64,000 bases of DNA from Acanthosepion lycidas (GCA_963932145.1 OZ010578.1:18046827-18110826), one strand, 5' to 3'; numbered from the stretch's first letter, positions 1 to 12,974 are shown. A program made the numbers and translations. The notes: generated by a model from the sequence alone, not told the origin.

Positions 1-1044
1 ATTGAAAGAGCTCTTCCAGCTGCTCAACTTTCTCAGATTTGTGCTTGATCTCATTGGCAGTGTGGAATTGGGAATGGTAATGTTCTAGAATCGTGCGTCT
101 TCGATTGATTTATGTCGGTTAGTTAGCCTTCAAACCATAATATATTCACTGCAAGTCTTGATCATAAAAACTCTATTACAAGATCAACGTACCGTCAAAT
201 TATAATAAACTTACATTAATGTCTTGTTAAAAACACATTTGATATGAGTTTCTGTGGCCTGCTCGGAAGGAATCCATTGCTTTCTCTTATTTTTATTATG
301 AAAATATTTCCATTTTTCATCCAAGGATTCAATTCGCCGCCTAATGTTGGTGATTTGCCAATAGTCTTTTGTAAATGATCACACGGAACAGAACCTGATA
401 ATTGTCAGTTAATGTGAAACTTCTTGAGAGTGAGTGTTTCCAAGGCTAAGCTTATGGAGATGGCGAGTGATTGTGCTTCGATTAGGATCAGGTTCTGACA
501 AAAATTTACGTCTGCTAGTTTTTGGCTTTTGTTCAGGCATTTAAAAGATGGCCTTATCTTCTACAGCAGAAATTCTCCCGGATCTTGTTTTGATTTAAGG
601 CTGGTATCACATTAGTTGAAAAGCCTGAACCAGATTTGTGCACACGTCCTTTCAAAGTTTCCCATTATTCATTTCTTTATCATAGCCTTAGCACTCCGTA
701 TTTTCAACAGGTAACGTAAACATTGTTCTAATTGCAATTCCTCCACTCTAAGATAAAGAATAAACAATTAATGATTATGTTATAAGATCTGGGATTTGCT
801 AACAATATGATTTCCTTCAGAAAATACATCGTCCACGAAAACATCTGCAGCTGAGTAATTCCAATTTCACTGGTTATCTCTCACCCAGTCGATGAGGAAC
901 ACAAGCATATCTGATAATTACGGAGTTAAAATCTTTCTTTCTGTTATATGGTTAAAAATTAATATTTAATAAATGTTTTTTCATACTGATTATATCAATA
1001 CCCATTCGTTTGTCCTTGTTTTATTGACTAAACTATTTGACATA

Positions 1045-1046
<2 letters not shown>
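1..1046. other. anonymous AT-rich non-coding DNA
   Basis: No open frame, repeat or RNA-like structure was recognised. The stretch ends at an (AT)n tract. Confidence 0.5.

Positions 1047-1118
<72 letters not shown>
1047..1118. repeat. (AT)n microsatellite
   Basis: Uninterrupted alternating A/T of about 70 bp, directly visible. One of more than 15 long (AT)n tracts in the window. Confidence 0.95.
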
Positions 1119-1122
<4 letters not shown>

Positions 1123-1456
1123 GTTGCAAATTAAAAAAAAATAATGTTTTTTATGAAAGTATTTATTTATATATATATTTGATATTTCAGATTGACCTCA
1201 ATCTTTCTTCAGAAATAACTGTTTGCTTACAAGTAGATTCCGTCGCAAGACGCGGACGTTACGTGGTATGGAACGCCACTGTGTTCGAATATTCCTAACG
1301 TAAATCTGACTGTAATAATATTTTAGATGTTGTTTTAAAATAAAAATAAAAATTAACTATATCTAAAAAAATGTTTAACTATTGAAATATTTATAAAGAT
1401 TTAAAATACCCAAGTCTTTATTTAACGCTAGTTTATATGTATTTCATTTTAAAATT

Positions 1457-2150
1457 CAGTATTTTTCTTTTTTTCTGCGTGTGCATGTGGAAGTGAAATC
1501 GGAATCTATCAATAAACATTTACAGTTTTCTAATGAGTGTCCTGATTGATTAAAGTGTTCAGCTATGGGGGAATAAGGATTGTTTTGACATATGGTTTGT
1601 TTATGATTGTGGAAGCGAAATCTAAATTTATTTCCAGATTCACCAATATATCCACTATTAGGACATAAGGTGCAGAATAAATAGTAGATTATGTTATGGC
1701 TATCACAGATGAGGTGAGGTGGGTGTATCTTGATATTGGTGCTGGATACAGAAAATACATTATCTATTATTAAGTGTTTTCAAACTAAGCAACGAGGTTT
1801 GTTACATTTGTAATTTCCTGATTGGTTTGTATTTTTTAGATATTTGGTAGAGGTGAGGATAGCTGATAGGTTAGATGATTGTTTCTTTGCATTTATGGGT
1901 GGTTTATTGAAAATGCTTTGAACTTTTTGTCTAACTGGAGGTTCTTGTAAACCTTTTTTTAAATTGTGAATGTGTGGGAATATTGATTGTGTTTAAAAAC
2001 CATGGGAATCCGATTGTTGTTTTTACTTTTCTTGTATGTGAGAAGTGTGTTACGACTTATGTCAATGGTTTTATTTTTTGCTTCTTTTACATTTTAGGAA
2101 TTGTTTTGTTAAGTTATTAATGTTGTATAGAAAATCTATATGGTCTGAGC
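1457..2150 (-). pseudogene. Penelope-like element, C-terminal RT linker and GIY-YIG endonuclease (broken)
   Basis: Read on the minus strand, the segment encodes the 3' part of a Penelope-like retroelement. In order I see an RT-tail piece (ICSDHIDFLYNINNLTKQFL), a linker with RIPMVF, then FNKPP, a CNKPRC cysteine pair, and the GIY-YIG nuclease core YYLFCTLCPNSGYIGESGNK followed by R and HNH, with PIAEHFNQSGHS downstream. This order matches the C-terminal half of PLE polymerases, whose nuclease nicks target DNA for primed reverse transcription. The frame is broken by a frameshift at the T-run near 1,954, an in-frame stop after CNKPRCLV and a few others. The RT catalytic core is missing: homology stops at the (AT)n tract at 2,162. 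The element is dead. The family call is firm, the exact PLE clade is not. Confidence 0.8.
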
Positions 2151-2155
2151 ATATT

Positions 2156-2866
<711 letters not shown>

Positions 2867-2878
2867 AAACTGTATTAT

Positions 2879-2915
2879 TAGCCGACGAGTATCGTCCAAT
2901 GTGGACTTATCAAGG
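2879..2915 (-). ncRNA. hammerhead-ribozyme-like motif (left arm, degraded)
   Basis: On the minus strand the order is TTGATAA, a perfect 4-bp stem GTCC/GGAC around a short loop, then GATAC. The hammerhead core is CUGAUGA, stem II, GAAA. Both core strands carry substitutions, so it is probably inactive. I could not verify stems I and III. Confidence 0.4.
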
Positions 2916-3259
2916 CAAAAAGGAAATTAATTTATTAAAATTAATGTCGTTAGCAACTAGAAGAATATAGAAAACGCTATTGTTTTTATTGTTGTATTGA
3001 CGGATTCAATCATTTACATTTAAGTTCTTGATACAGTTGTATACGTTTTATTATGAGAGGAGTAATTCTGTTAATAAAGGTGATAAAGTTGTGTTGAATC
3101 CGTCAACACAGCAATAAAACACTATTTCCACACCTGAAAGTCCTTGATGTCATTTTCAGTTGACAATATGAATACAATAGCGTTTTTCTAAATTTTCTAA
3201 GGACATTTTATTTTTCTGTTAATAGATACTTTTATTTTTAATAAATTCATTTCGTTTTT

Positions 3260-3297
3260 GCCTTGAAAAACCCATGTTGGACGAAACGTAGCGGCTA
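3260..3297 (+). ncRNA. hammerhead-ribozyme-like motif (right arm, degraded)
   Basis: Inverted counterpart of the 2,879 motif: TTGAAAA, a short CC/GG stem region, then an intact GAAAC and GGCTAATA. The first core strand departs from CUGAUGA, so activity is unlikely. Confidence 0.4.
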
Positions 3298-3310
3298 ATA
3301 CTACAGTTTT

Positions 3311-4252
3311 CATATTGTTTTAACATTTATACAGTATGATGAGTAATCACATCTTCGGTGACTTAGATATTTTTTTAAAAATACATTTCATGGTTGTGCT
3401 TGTCTATGTGAATACTACAGGTAATGAGATGGATTTAGTAGGGATTCATGATATATGAGGTGATGTTGATTGAATTGTGTCTTTAGAGGAACACGTTGCT
3501 GGATATTATCGATAGGGTACCCTTAAATCCAAACTGTTTTGTCCCTGTTTGATCATAGTCTGCCCAATGCCCAACCTAATTCATATAGAGATATGATGGA
3601 CATTAAACCAACTACGAAACCTGAAGATATATGCAAATAACGTTCAAAGTCGATCAATGATTGAAGTAAACACTATCATCGGCAAAGTGTTAAAAATTTT
3701 GTGTGACTTTTATAAAAGGAGAGCATGTCTTTCAAGAGAAAATATAGAGTCATATATTATAATACAATAAAAATAAGTATAGATTGTTTAGTAGCATGGG
3801 TTTAAAGCAAAAGTGTCATTAAAACAACGTAAAAAAATCGAGTGTAGCTAGGGCAGTCATTATATTAAGTAAAATATATTATCTAATAACAATATACGGG
3901 TTATGCGAAAATTTTGACACACACGCACACACACACACACATATATATATACACGAGTTTGTCGTTGCTTTGAAATTTTTCATGCAACAAAAACAGATTA
4001 TCATTATTGGTTCGTCCGTGTATTATTTGGTATATTGAAATGTAATTGTCATCTTTGATAATGGCTTATGTAAGCGGAAAGCTTAGATTGAATTTAAAAG
4101 TGTCAATATGGTGATTTCCTTTCGTCTTTCAATGATAATGTTGTTAAGCTTATCAGATAATATGGAAGGAAGTTACTTAAAAGAAATAGACAAATCTTTT
4201 CTATATTGTTTAATGAAATATGCATTAATGAACAATTGATGCGTAAATATAC

Positions 4253-4253
<1 letters not shown>
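3311..4253. other. anonymous AT-rich non-coding DNA
   Basis: Only a short (AC)n/(AT)n patch near 3,920-3,950 stands out. No coding or RNA signal was seen. Confidence 0.5.
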
Positions 4254-4306
<53 letters not shown>

Positions 4307-4320
4307 TGTGTGTGTGTGTG
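4254..4320. repeat. (AT)n-(GT)n compound microsatellite
   Basis: About 50 bp of AT alternation followed by a short GT run. Confidence 0.9.
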
Positions 4321-5028
4321 ATTAACAATACCGTGCAGTGTGTGGTTTAATAACTAAACAAGACATATTTTCTTGATAACAGAAGCTGTTGTTTTCGGAT
4401 TTGGAAATTATATTTACGTTCGCTTTGGAAATACCTGTTCCTTACCGAATTGGGTGAAGTGAAAACATGCCATGAAATTCATAAAAGGCGATGATTGACA
4501 TGCATGCGGATGGTATTTAAACAAATAGCACGACATTTGTTTTATTCTATTGCATACCCTCCGACTATTGTCCTCAACTTCGTTGTTATTATCGCAACGT
4601 TGTATCTTTACATAGATGAGGATCAGGTGCTGAGGAATTTGAATAAACGAAGTCGTACTAACTAAAAGATGTTTCCGCTTTAATTAATCAACATTGATAA
4701 ACCGTAAAATTAACTGAAAGAACCAACAAATCAATAGCGCAACCTTTCGATCTTCTTATGGAATTTGTCTATCCAGCTGACCTTCAGACGGAAACACAGA
4801 ATCTCTATCCATAAAGGGCAGGATGTGTGTGTGTGTGTATTGTGTGTGTGTAACGAGTGCACGGCCGCAATTTTCGACGGACTTGCACCAAAATTTACAT
4901 GCACATTCTCCAAGTTAGCGGGAAGGCCAAGACTGACGTTGCATTTCCCAACTCCCATCGATAGTGGAAATAATCGATTTTTTCGTGCTTCTACGGCAGT
5001 TTTCATGTAGTTTGCCGCCATTTTCTAC
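4321..5028. other. non-coding, slightly GC-richer towards the end
   Basis: 4,760-5,020 is less AT-rich and open on both strands for about 80-95 codons, but the predicted peptides show no recognisable domain and include a GT-repeat translation. I do not call a gene. Confidence 0.35.
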
Positions 5029-5120
5029 TGGCCAGAGTGAGAGCCTATAGCTGGCTACCACGAATAGGCAGGAAGATTTTATTGGCCAGCGTGAGAGCCA
5101 ACAGCTGACTGACACGAATG
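5029..5120. repeat. two-copy 54 bp tandem repeat
   Basis: The phrase TGGCCAG(A/C)GTGAGAGCC occurs at 5,029 and again 54 bp later, with matching downstream sequence (agctg.ct..cacgaat). Confidence 0.6.
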
Positions 5121-5660
5121 TTAACTATCATGCTAGCATGCAAAAAATTCGATAGCTGCATTCATCAAAAGTGGGAAAAATTTAAATCTGCATGGCACTT
5201 TACTCCAATTAGCTCATTTGCTTGCTTAAACTCAACGTTGATTCTGATTCCGCAGAACTGGGTTGGTTGTTAAAAAAGTATTTGTTGTTAACACACTTTG
5301 TTCATTCGGCTTTTCCAGTTACGTGTCCTTTTTTAAAGCTGATCGTTTTATGTTCATTTTGTTTAGTTCTTTTTCCGTAACAGATTTAATGTTTAGTATA
5401 GACCTTAGAAAAAATTCACAGTGTGAGATAGGCAAGAAGTAAGGCATGTAGCAACGTCAGCACGGCAATGGACACTCTTTTAATGGCAAGGAACGGCAAA
5501 AATGTTTTAAGTCAAGTGATAGCGATTGCTGTATGAGTCTTATGATTTTTGAATCAAGCACGGGCACTGTCGATCAATAAAATATTTTTTTAGAGGATAC
5601 ACCGAATAATATAGCCATGGATAAATGTCGATATTGCCATTGCATCTCAGTAATAAACGT

Positions 5661-5838
5661 GAATCATATTTTATTAAATATTTGACTAAATAACAAGGCT
5701 TTTAGTAATGTGTACGCTCGTATTTTTCTGACGTTTAGCTAATTCTCTGCATCTTGAGTGTAAAGAACGCTACGTGTTCTGTTATTGAACAGGGAAATAA
5801 TCATTTCATGGATCTTATCGAACTGGGAACCAGGACAG
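5661..5838. repeat. dispersed repeat, copy A
   Basis: Aligns over its length with 7,287-7,465. Shared phrases include gtgtacgctcgtatttttct, then tctacgtgtt-like sequence and gaactgggaacca. Family unidentified. Confidence 0.65.
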
Positions 5839-6855
5839 GAGAAGACGAAATTAATCTAACATACTATGAGTAGCAATTCAATATTTTGCTGATTCAGCTA
5901 AAAACATCCAGTAAGTTGGCCCGTAACAAAGTAGCCAATACAATGAATAGGAGAAATAGACAGTCTTGCTGAGCGACTCAATCAATTTCCGATAAAATCG
6001 GTCTTTGCCAAGAATAGCTGAAAGCGAGGAAGACATAACAAAAATTACCACATCCCGCCAAAAGTCTATTCAAGGGTAAGTGGCGCCGTTTCTGTGAAGG
6101 TAAATAATGACGCGGGCTAATGTCAACAGGATGTGCAATGAGCCAAAATTAATTTCTGACAGACTGAATATGTGTCTCAATTTACTCAAGATTAAACCGA
6201 CGGGTAAGAAACCCTGGTTATATTAAAAGGACCTTCGGAGCTAGTAATACACACAAAAAACTTAAAATATAACGTGAACAAGCAGTAATAAAACCCTATA
6301 TGCTATATCCCCCTTGGATGATAAGACTGGTTACTAATCTTACATTTAGATACTAAATATAATGGTGCATTACATCTTACGCCGGGTTTTGACACAATAC
6401 AGTAAGAGTTAAAGTTAGGCTCACTAAAATATTTATAAGTCATGCTACGATGTATAAAAATAAGACGTTCAATAGTAGACATGTCTGATGATTGTGTCTC
6501 TTGGGTAGATTTCGAATAACTATATTAAATATTTCTTTGCAATCAAGGCAATAAAGCTACGATGAATCAAGGGTTTATTAAATGATAAAAACGTAAAACA
6601 TTATTAAGTAGAGAGAAAATAAACGTATAGGATTTAAGAAGACAGAAGAAAAAAATTGGCACTGAATTTAAATGTTTAACGAACAAAGTTACCTGGGAAC
6701 CAAGAAACTGGGAGAGATCTCTAAAAGCGAAAGAGGTGAGGGAACTGCTAACTTTAAACGCATGGTTACAACTAGCAACAGCAAATGTAAAATTATGAGG
6801 CCTAGCTAGCAATCTAGTAATTTTAATTCAAATATTTGTAGAAAGAGAAGAGGGA
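5839..6855. other. non-coding DNA between dispersed repeat copies
   Basis: Nothing recognisable beyond scattered similarity to the neighbouring repeat. No long open frame with domain content. Confidence 0.4.
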
Positions 6856-6919
6856 AGCTGTCGGTGGCAAAGAGAATTATGTTTGGATGGAACAGTGAAG
6901 ATTCTTATTTTGGATATCA

Positions 6920-7162
6920 TCAAGAACCTAGGAATAAAACTGCAAAAGCAACAAAACAGGTGTGGCAGCAATATATTCGAGGGTTAGACTTAACAATATG
7001 TAAAATCGATTCTGGTGACGAAGAACTGATACAACGAACCAACTTCCTGGCAGCGGACTTTGCAATTGATTCAGTATAATCTTTCTGTTTCATGTCAGCG
7101 AAGAATGTAAGCCCCCAAAATTGAGTCTGTCTCCTGCTGGTTAGCATCAGCCATACTGATGG
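6920..7162. repeat. dispersed repeat, overlapping segment
   Basis: The start (ggaataaaactgcaaaagca) recurs at 7,470-7,515. The end (ggttagcatcagccatact) recurs at about 29,900-30,000 together with a diverged upstream match (caatt.attca.tataatc). The copies appear to be pieces of one larger unidentified element. Confidence 0.5.
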
Positions 7163-7286
7163 CACCCAAAAAAGTGTCCTGTTATAATGTGCTTCTGTAG
7201 AAGTATGTTGAGAATAACAGTAACGTAGCATGTGAGCAGCGATAATGTTTTAAGGAAAAGAAAAGAAAACTTAATCTTGTATTTAG

Positions 7287-7465
7287 AATCATATTTCATT
7301 ATAATTTTTGATTATATATCAAGAATTTTAGCAATGTGTACGCTCGTATTTTTCTGGCGTTTAGTTAATTCTCTGCTTCTCAAGTGTAAAAAACTCTACG
7401 TGTTATGTTATTGAACTGTGAAATAATCATTTCTTAGATCTTGTAGAACTGGGAACCATGACAGG
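7287..7465. repeat. dispersed repeat, copy B
   Basis: Diverged direct copy of 5,661-5,838, same orientation, about 1.6 kb downstream. Confidence 0.65.
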
Positions 7466-7515
7466 TGGACCTCGGAATAAACTGCAAAAGCAACAAACCT
7501 GGCGTGACAGGGAAA

Positions 7516-9227
7516 TATTCAAGAAAAGAAAAATGAATATTGCATTTAGGAAGAAAGAGTTGCAACAGAAGGATTGAAGAATTTGACACCCACTGGACAT
7601 ACTGAATATAAGTGGGCAAAAGTAAGTAGATGATAGAAGCGGGACAGTGATGAAGAGAAAATAGACTCACATGATTTCGATTTAGAAAAGATGACCAGCA
7701 TCACGAAAAATCTGAGGTTATAATTTATATAAAATAAACTTAATGGATCACTGTCCTGTATATAAATACTCTTTCCCAACATATGACTCAATTCATTTAT
7801 GAAATGTATACGTAACAATACTGACATATTTAATAACGCTATTTTGACTCTCTAGAAATATGTAACAAATATAAAGGCATATGGAACTTATCAATGTATC
7901 AATAGTGTAGTAACACTCGTTTTCCTAACACGTTTGCGATCAATAGAAATCTTTATCAATTCTAAAACCCTGACAGGCAATAAATGTCATTTAAAGAGTA
8001 TATCACAATGTCATAACACAGATGTACGGTTAAACTTTTAGATGGACACAGAAACAGTAAAATAGAATTGAAACCTTTTTTTTCCAATAACTATCCCAAC
8101 TATATGTACCAGCTTTTCAAACGGACGTGTTTAGACTTTCCAATTCAGATGCTTCTATGTGTCGCATATGAAAAGATAGGATTCCAAACAATTGTATCTC
8201 GTAACTCTAAATTAAATTTATTGAGGAAATGCGAGTCTCCAAAAGCATATTGAAGAATATCTAGTGGTACATATGAAGTGCATTTTCTCCCTTGCATTGA
8301 GTGACATACACAGTTGAATTGAGTGCATAATTAATACACAGCATCAAATGCATTGAGTGATAGCCAAAGGTTGAAACCAGTTATCAAATGCATCCATTAG
8401 CTGTGGCCTTGAGAGGTGTTTCCGAGAAGCGTTAATCTGATGTTACCTCTAGTGATGATACTTGTCGACAGTTGTCTTATATGACTGTTCCATATAGTGA
8501 AATAAATGCTTGTTTTTTTTCAGCGTGTTTAAGCATTTCGTGTTTAAGCATTTCGTGTTTTCTTATGAGATATCTTGAATTTATGACTTTCCACATCAAC
8601 TTCACATGATGCAACGTATAGCTTTCTAACTCTTCCTCCAATATTTACTTTTATTTTGTAATAAAAATAAAGTTAGCAAGATTATTAATTTGCAGCGTAT
8701 ATCCAAAGTCGTTTACTGAATTTTTTCGCGATAGTTTAGTCGCAAAAATGCGAAGATTTTGGTGATTTAGTCGTCGTCTTTCTTTGACATTCTCAATCCT
8801 ATGATCTTCAAGGAAATTTATTTTAAAATTTCCTGTACATGAATATTTTTTAAAATATCATATCAATCCTGGTTGTAAAGATAAAGTACTTAATTGCTAT
8901 TGTTTGCAGGTCCACACTAACACGTGGATGTAGAAACTGTTAAGTTCGCAGCTATGGGCAAGAATTTAACACCCAAAATGCTGTCAGAGAATTATAGAAT
9001 TACAAATATTTTTATAGTAAAATTATCAGCAGTACATTTTCATACTAAAAATATTACCAGCAATACTTTTGTAATAGAAATTACCAATGCTCCCAATAAA
9101 TTTAAATTTTGACATTAAATGACCGATAAGGAAATGTTTAGTTAAAGAAGCACACAAGCGAAATGTTATATAGTTTTCCCGTTGTAAACAATTAACAAAA
9201 TAGATATTTACTCTGTTTTCTCACTAG
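7516..9227. other. anonymous non-coding DNA
   Basis: AT-rich. A small two-copy tandem (gtgtttaagcatttc) lies at about 8,525-8,560. No coding signal. Confidence 0.45.
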
Positions 9228-9437
9228 GATGAGTTGTGACACAAGGTCTTTTTTTACCCGAGCGGGTACACCCGGACCAGGAACAAAATTTGCCCGCAAA
9301 CTCCGCAACCGTCGGTTGCGCTGGCCTCAGTGCGAGCACCGATTCTGCTCCCTGGTGCAATCAGAGGGCGTGGCCTCGAGTTGCTTTTCCCCAGATCTGG
9401 GCAACTCTCAGTACAATTACCAAACTATACAGAGAAG
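9228..9437 (+). other. GC-rich exon-like island
   Basis: A ~210 bp block visibly richer in G+C than everything around it. It begins just after a pyrimidine-rich tract ending ttttctcactag (acceptor-like) and ends at cagagaag followed by gtattg (weak donor-like). The frame starting at 9,229 is open across the block; a second frame is open from 9,233. Neither translation shows a domain I recognise, and proline, arginine and serine are over-represented, as expected of any GC-rich DNA. It may be a host exon of a gene extending beyond the window, a non-coding exon, or a fragment of a GC-rich mobile element. Confidence 0.3.
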
Positions 9438-9974
9438 GTATTGTAATGTGTGTTTTTACTTCCCCGAGTGTTTGCTAAACAAAAATAAATCTGGAAAGTG
9501 TGGTTTCTTAGTCCAAGCAAAAGTAAATTTATTTTAGATATTATTTTCAACCCCAAAGATTGTTGAATTAATTTAAAATATAGGTTAATTTGGGATTTTT
9601 ATTTATCATTTATTTATTTTTGGCTGTTTAAATTACCCGCAAATAACGCTTCAAGATTCAATGGCCCAAAACTTCGGGAAAATTTTGATCAAAATGAAAT
9701 ATATTTATTCAAGTACTTATGCGTCATTCCCTTGTTCAATTTTAAATTTAATTTGTATTAAAGGGAAAAAAATCCTTGGGAGTGGTGTTGTGACACCTCC
9801 CCCCTGTGGGCACCGTCTTTGATCAAAATGTATTTATATTGGATATATATTCTGAAACTGCATTTTCCAGGGTACTTGAATAACCCAGTTACAGAATATA
9901 TAGGATTATGGAAGTCTGTCTCCAAAAGAGTAGGAAGAGTTCCATAACAACCAGATTAACAAAGGCTGCAAATT
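9438..9974. other. anonymous non-coding DNA
   Basis: AT-rich, with a short GC patch near 9,781-9,822 (gacacctcccccctgtgggc). No other feature. Confidence 0.45.
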
Positions 9975-10058
<84 letters not shown>

Positions 10059-10280
10059 TAGATAGATAGATAGATAGATATACGCATATTAAGTCGCTCT
10101 GTACGCATACACAAACACGAACTTACACATTCAGCCGAGAAAAATCCATAATATCTTCTCTCTAATCATGCTATTAAAATTTCCCCAAAATTACAGATCA
10201 GACGCTCATATATATTAACTCCTATCTATCTATCTGTCTCAGTCAGTCTGTCTCTGTCTCTGTCTCTGTCTCTCTCTGTC

Positions 10281-10347
<67 letters not shown>

Positions 10348-10380
10348 TACAAACATTAATGTTTTACTGATTTAAATATG

Positions 10381-10427
<47 letters not shown>
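9975..10427. repeat. microsatellite cluster: (AT)n, (GA)n, (GATA)n, (GTCT/CT)n, (AT)n
   Basis: 9,977-10,036 (AT)n; 10,037-10,058 (GA)n; 10,059-10,081 (GATA)n; about 10,221-10,316 GTCT/CT; 10,315-10,346 and 10,383-10,427 (AT)n. Short unique spacers lie between. Confidence 0.9.
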
Positions 10428-10429
<2 letters not shown>

Positions 10430-10726
10430 ATATATCACCGAATTAGCATCTGTAGGCACCGGTAATTTCTTTTAATGCTTATGTACATGCATAATAGCAA
10501 TAAAAGCAGGAAAAAGACTGAATGCTGTCACGAGTATGCTTTTCATTTGATGACATGAAGAATAATGCATACTATATTCAAAATGATTTCCGTAGATGCA
10601 TAATCGATCGAGCATTTTTAATGGTGAAATCGACCATATTTCCAGGAACTTCTTTTAGTAAGACTTACATTTTTTTCCATATTTCTTATGTAATTGTCGA
10701 CAAGCGGTTTCCCTGTGTGTGCATGT

Positions 10727-10910
10727 TTGAGAGAGAGAGAGAGAGAGAGAGAGTGTGTTTGTGTGTGTGTATCTGTGTGTCTGTGTCTGTTTACGTTTGT
10801 ATGTGCATGAGTAAGAGTTCGTGTGTGTGAGAGAGAGAGAATATGCGCGCGCGTATGTGTGAGAGAGAGTGTCAGTGCGTGTGCGTGAGTTGATATATGC
10901 ATGATTGAAA

Positions 10911-10942
<32 letters not shown>

Positions 10943-11255
10943 GTGAGTGTGGGAGAGAAAGTGTATGTGTGTGAGATTGTGTTTCTATGCGAGAGCCAGT
11001 ATGTGCGTGCGCGAGTTTGTGTGTGGGAGAATATGCATGCGCACGTATGTGCGAGTGTTCCTACGTTTGTGTGAGAGATTGTGTGTGCGTAAGAGCAAGT
11101 GTGTGAGAGAGAGTGAGTGTGTGCATGCGTGAGAATGTGTGTTTGTGTGTGAGAGCGTGTGAGAGTGGGTGGTCGGGTGTGTTTTGCGTCAGGGCGTGTG
11201 CGTGAGAGAGATTGTGTCTGTGTGAGTGTGAGTGTGTATGTGTGTGAATGTTACT
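10727..11255. repeat. 530 bp GT/GA low-complexity block
   Basis: The plus strand is almost only GT and GA dinucleotides with occasional C and A. Its translations (TH-rich and LS-rich peptides on the minus strand) are artefacts of the repeat. Confidence 0.9.
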
Positions 11256-12858
11256 TTGTGTGAACCTCACAAAGTATTTGGCCAACACAACAGTTTACTA
11301 ATTTTATCACTAGGATAAATTCCTTCGAGAATACAGCGCTTACGCCATTTCTACCTGAATTCCGATATTAACTTAGCAAACGAAAACTAACTCAGTTCCA
11401 AATGAGATAAAGTTTTTATCAAACAAAATACATTATGTTGCGTCATTTTACAACGGTCTTTATATAGCCAATCTAAATTATAAATGCATTCACCAATTAA
11501 ACATGACGAACAACCAGAATTTTACTTCATTAAGGCCGAGATAAAACGTAATTATCAATTTATGAACAAAATATGAATAGTTATTAGAAAAACATTAACT
11601 GCGATCTTAGCAAAAGATCACTGGTTAATATGCCGTAGCAATGCGTATCTACGAGCTTAACTTAATCTCCTTTTCCCCCAAAATATCCTATTTACCCAAA
11701 CTACAGCTGCTTATGATAAACTTTGAAGCAGTGACCACATTTCCACCAATTGAAAAAACCGAAGCTTCTTTTTGCGAACGTCAGTTTGAAATAGTTTTAT
11801 TTGGCGGCATAACCTGTTGTTTAAATATTTTAGGCCCTGCGCGGTATTTGTTTTCTGAAAGAAAGTTTTAGACCGGAATTCTGGGCTCCAAGCCAGTAGA
11901 ATGCACATTTCTTCCCTTCATTACTTGACCTGCGCCCTGTCAGTTACAAAACCGAAGATAAATATAATCGGTCAAGTGGCAATGAGAAAGTACTTTCTAG
12001 TCGATCTCAGTGTAATCCGGCCATTGCTTTGCGAAATAATGTTTATTACATAAGACATTTCAATGTACATTTTCATGTATGCCAATATTAGAATAGAATA
12101 CAATTCAAGGATTTTTTTTCTTTAACAGTCAAAATCATTTCATGTTAGAACTAGAATGTTCCGTTTCTGAATATTTAATATTGACGAAACTATGAGTCTA
12201 AATTCTATTGTCGGTCAATAAATTTGCTCTTTAAAACAGGTAACATACACGAAAAAGCGCAACCACGCACAAGCGTTTATACACATTTACTTCCAGTTTA
12301 CAGGACAACAAACGTTAGTTAAACTAAAAAAAAAATGAAGTCTATTCACACAAGTCCATCAATCAAATATTAAGTCTATATTAATGAGATATGTTCGTAT
12401 TCTTAAATCAAATTAATTTCTTAAAATAACATTTCAGATACAAAATAATTTAAGCAGGTATAGCCTTCAGAAATAGTCAACGAGAAAGATCCAAGCAGCC
12501 TGTATGACGTCTGGAAGAAGGTAATTTCCCCCACTACAGGAGGAAACGTAACTTCATTCCCAATAACTATGGATTCATATTGATCACGCTGAAGCCTGGA
12601 TTCTTGAGTGTGACGTTTTCTGTATTTCTGCTAAACAATGAACAAGTAGACAAAAATGGGGTCATGTATTTAGTATGGATTTTTGCACAGAATAAATTTG
12701 ATAGTTTGATTGACTGATCTGCATAGGAATAATCCAAGATGTTGTTGAAAATACAAAGGGATTATTATTCGAGGAGTCTTTATTTATACTGCCCTTGTTT
12801 CACACCATTTCGTAGAGGTATAATCTGAAATTTACGTTTATCTATTACTGCAAAGAGG
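11256..12858. other. anonymous non-coding DNA
   Basis: Longest frame about 76 codons with no domain content. No RNA-like structure seen. Confidence 0.45.
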
Positions 12859-12895
12859 GGTTCAAGATATACATACATACACATACATACATACA

Positions 12896-12968
<73 letters not shown>
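12859..12968. repeat. (ATAC)n-(AT)n microsatellite
   Basis: Short ATAC run followed by about 70 bp of (AT)n. Confidence 0.9.

Positions 12969-12974
<6 letters not shown>

Larger units (their letters stand above)
2867..3310. repeat. ~440 bp foldback with hammerhead-like outer arms
   Basis: An imperfect inverted repeat. Outer arms pair 2,867-2,936 with 3,241-3,310; inner segments pair 2,967-2,982 with 3,175-3,187 and 2,987-3,012 with 3,093-3,120. The unpaired centre is about 80 bp. The right half carries an extra ~50 bp. Each outer arm holds a motif resembling the hammerhead ribozyme core (see separate entries). PLEs are known to carry hammerhead motifs in their terminal pseudo-LTRs, and a PLE relic lies next door on the minus strand, so this is best explained as PLE terminal sequence. 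Confidence 0.6.

Noticed and set aside
4765..5020. Possible host exon (less AT-rich, open on both strands)
   Set aside because: The frame passes through a GT repeat, no convincing splice sites, no recognisable protein sequence.
10618..10902. Histidine/threonine-rich minus-strand frame
   Set aside because: Direct translation of GT/GA repeats.
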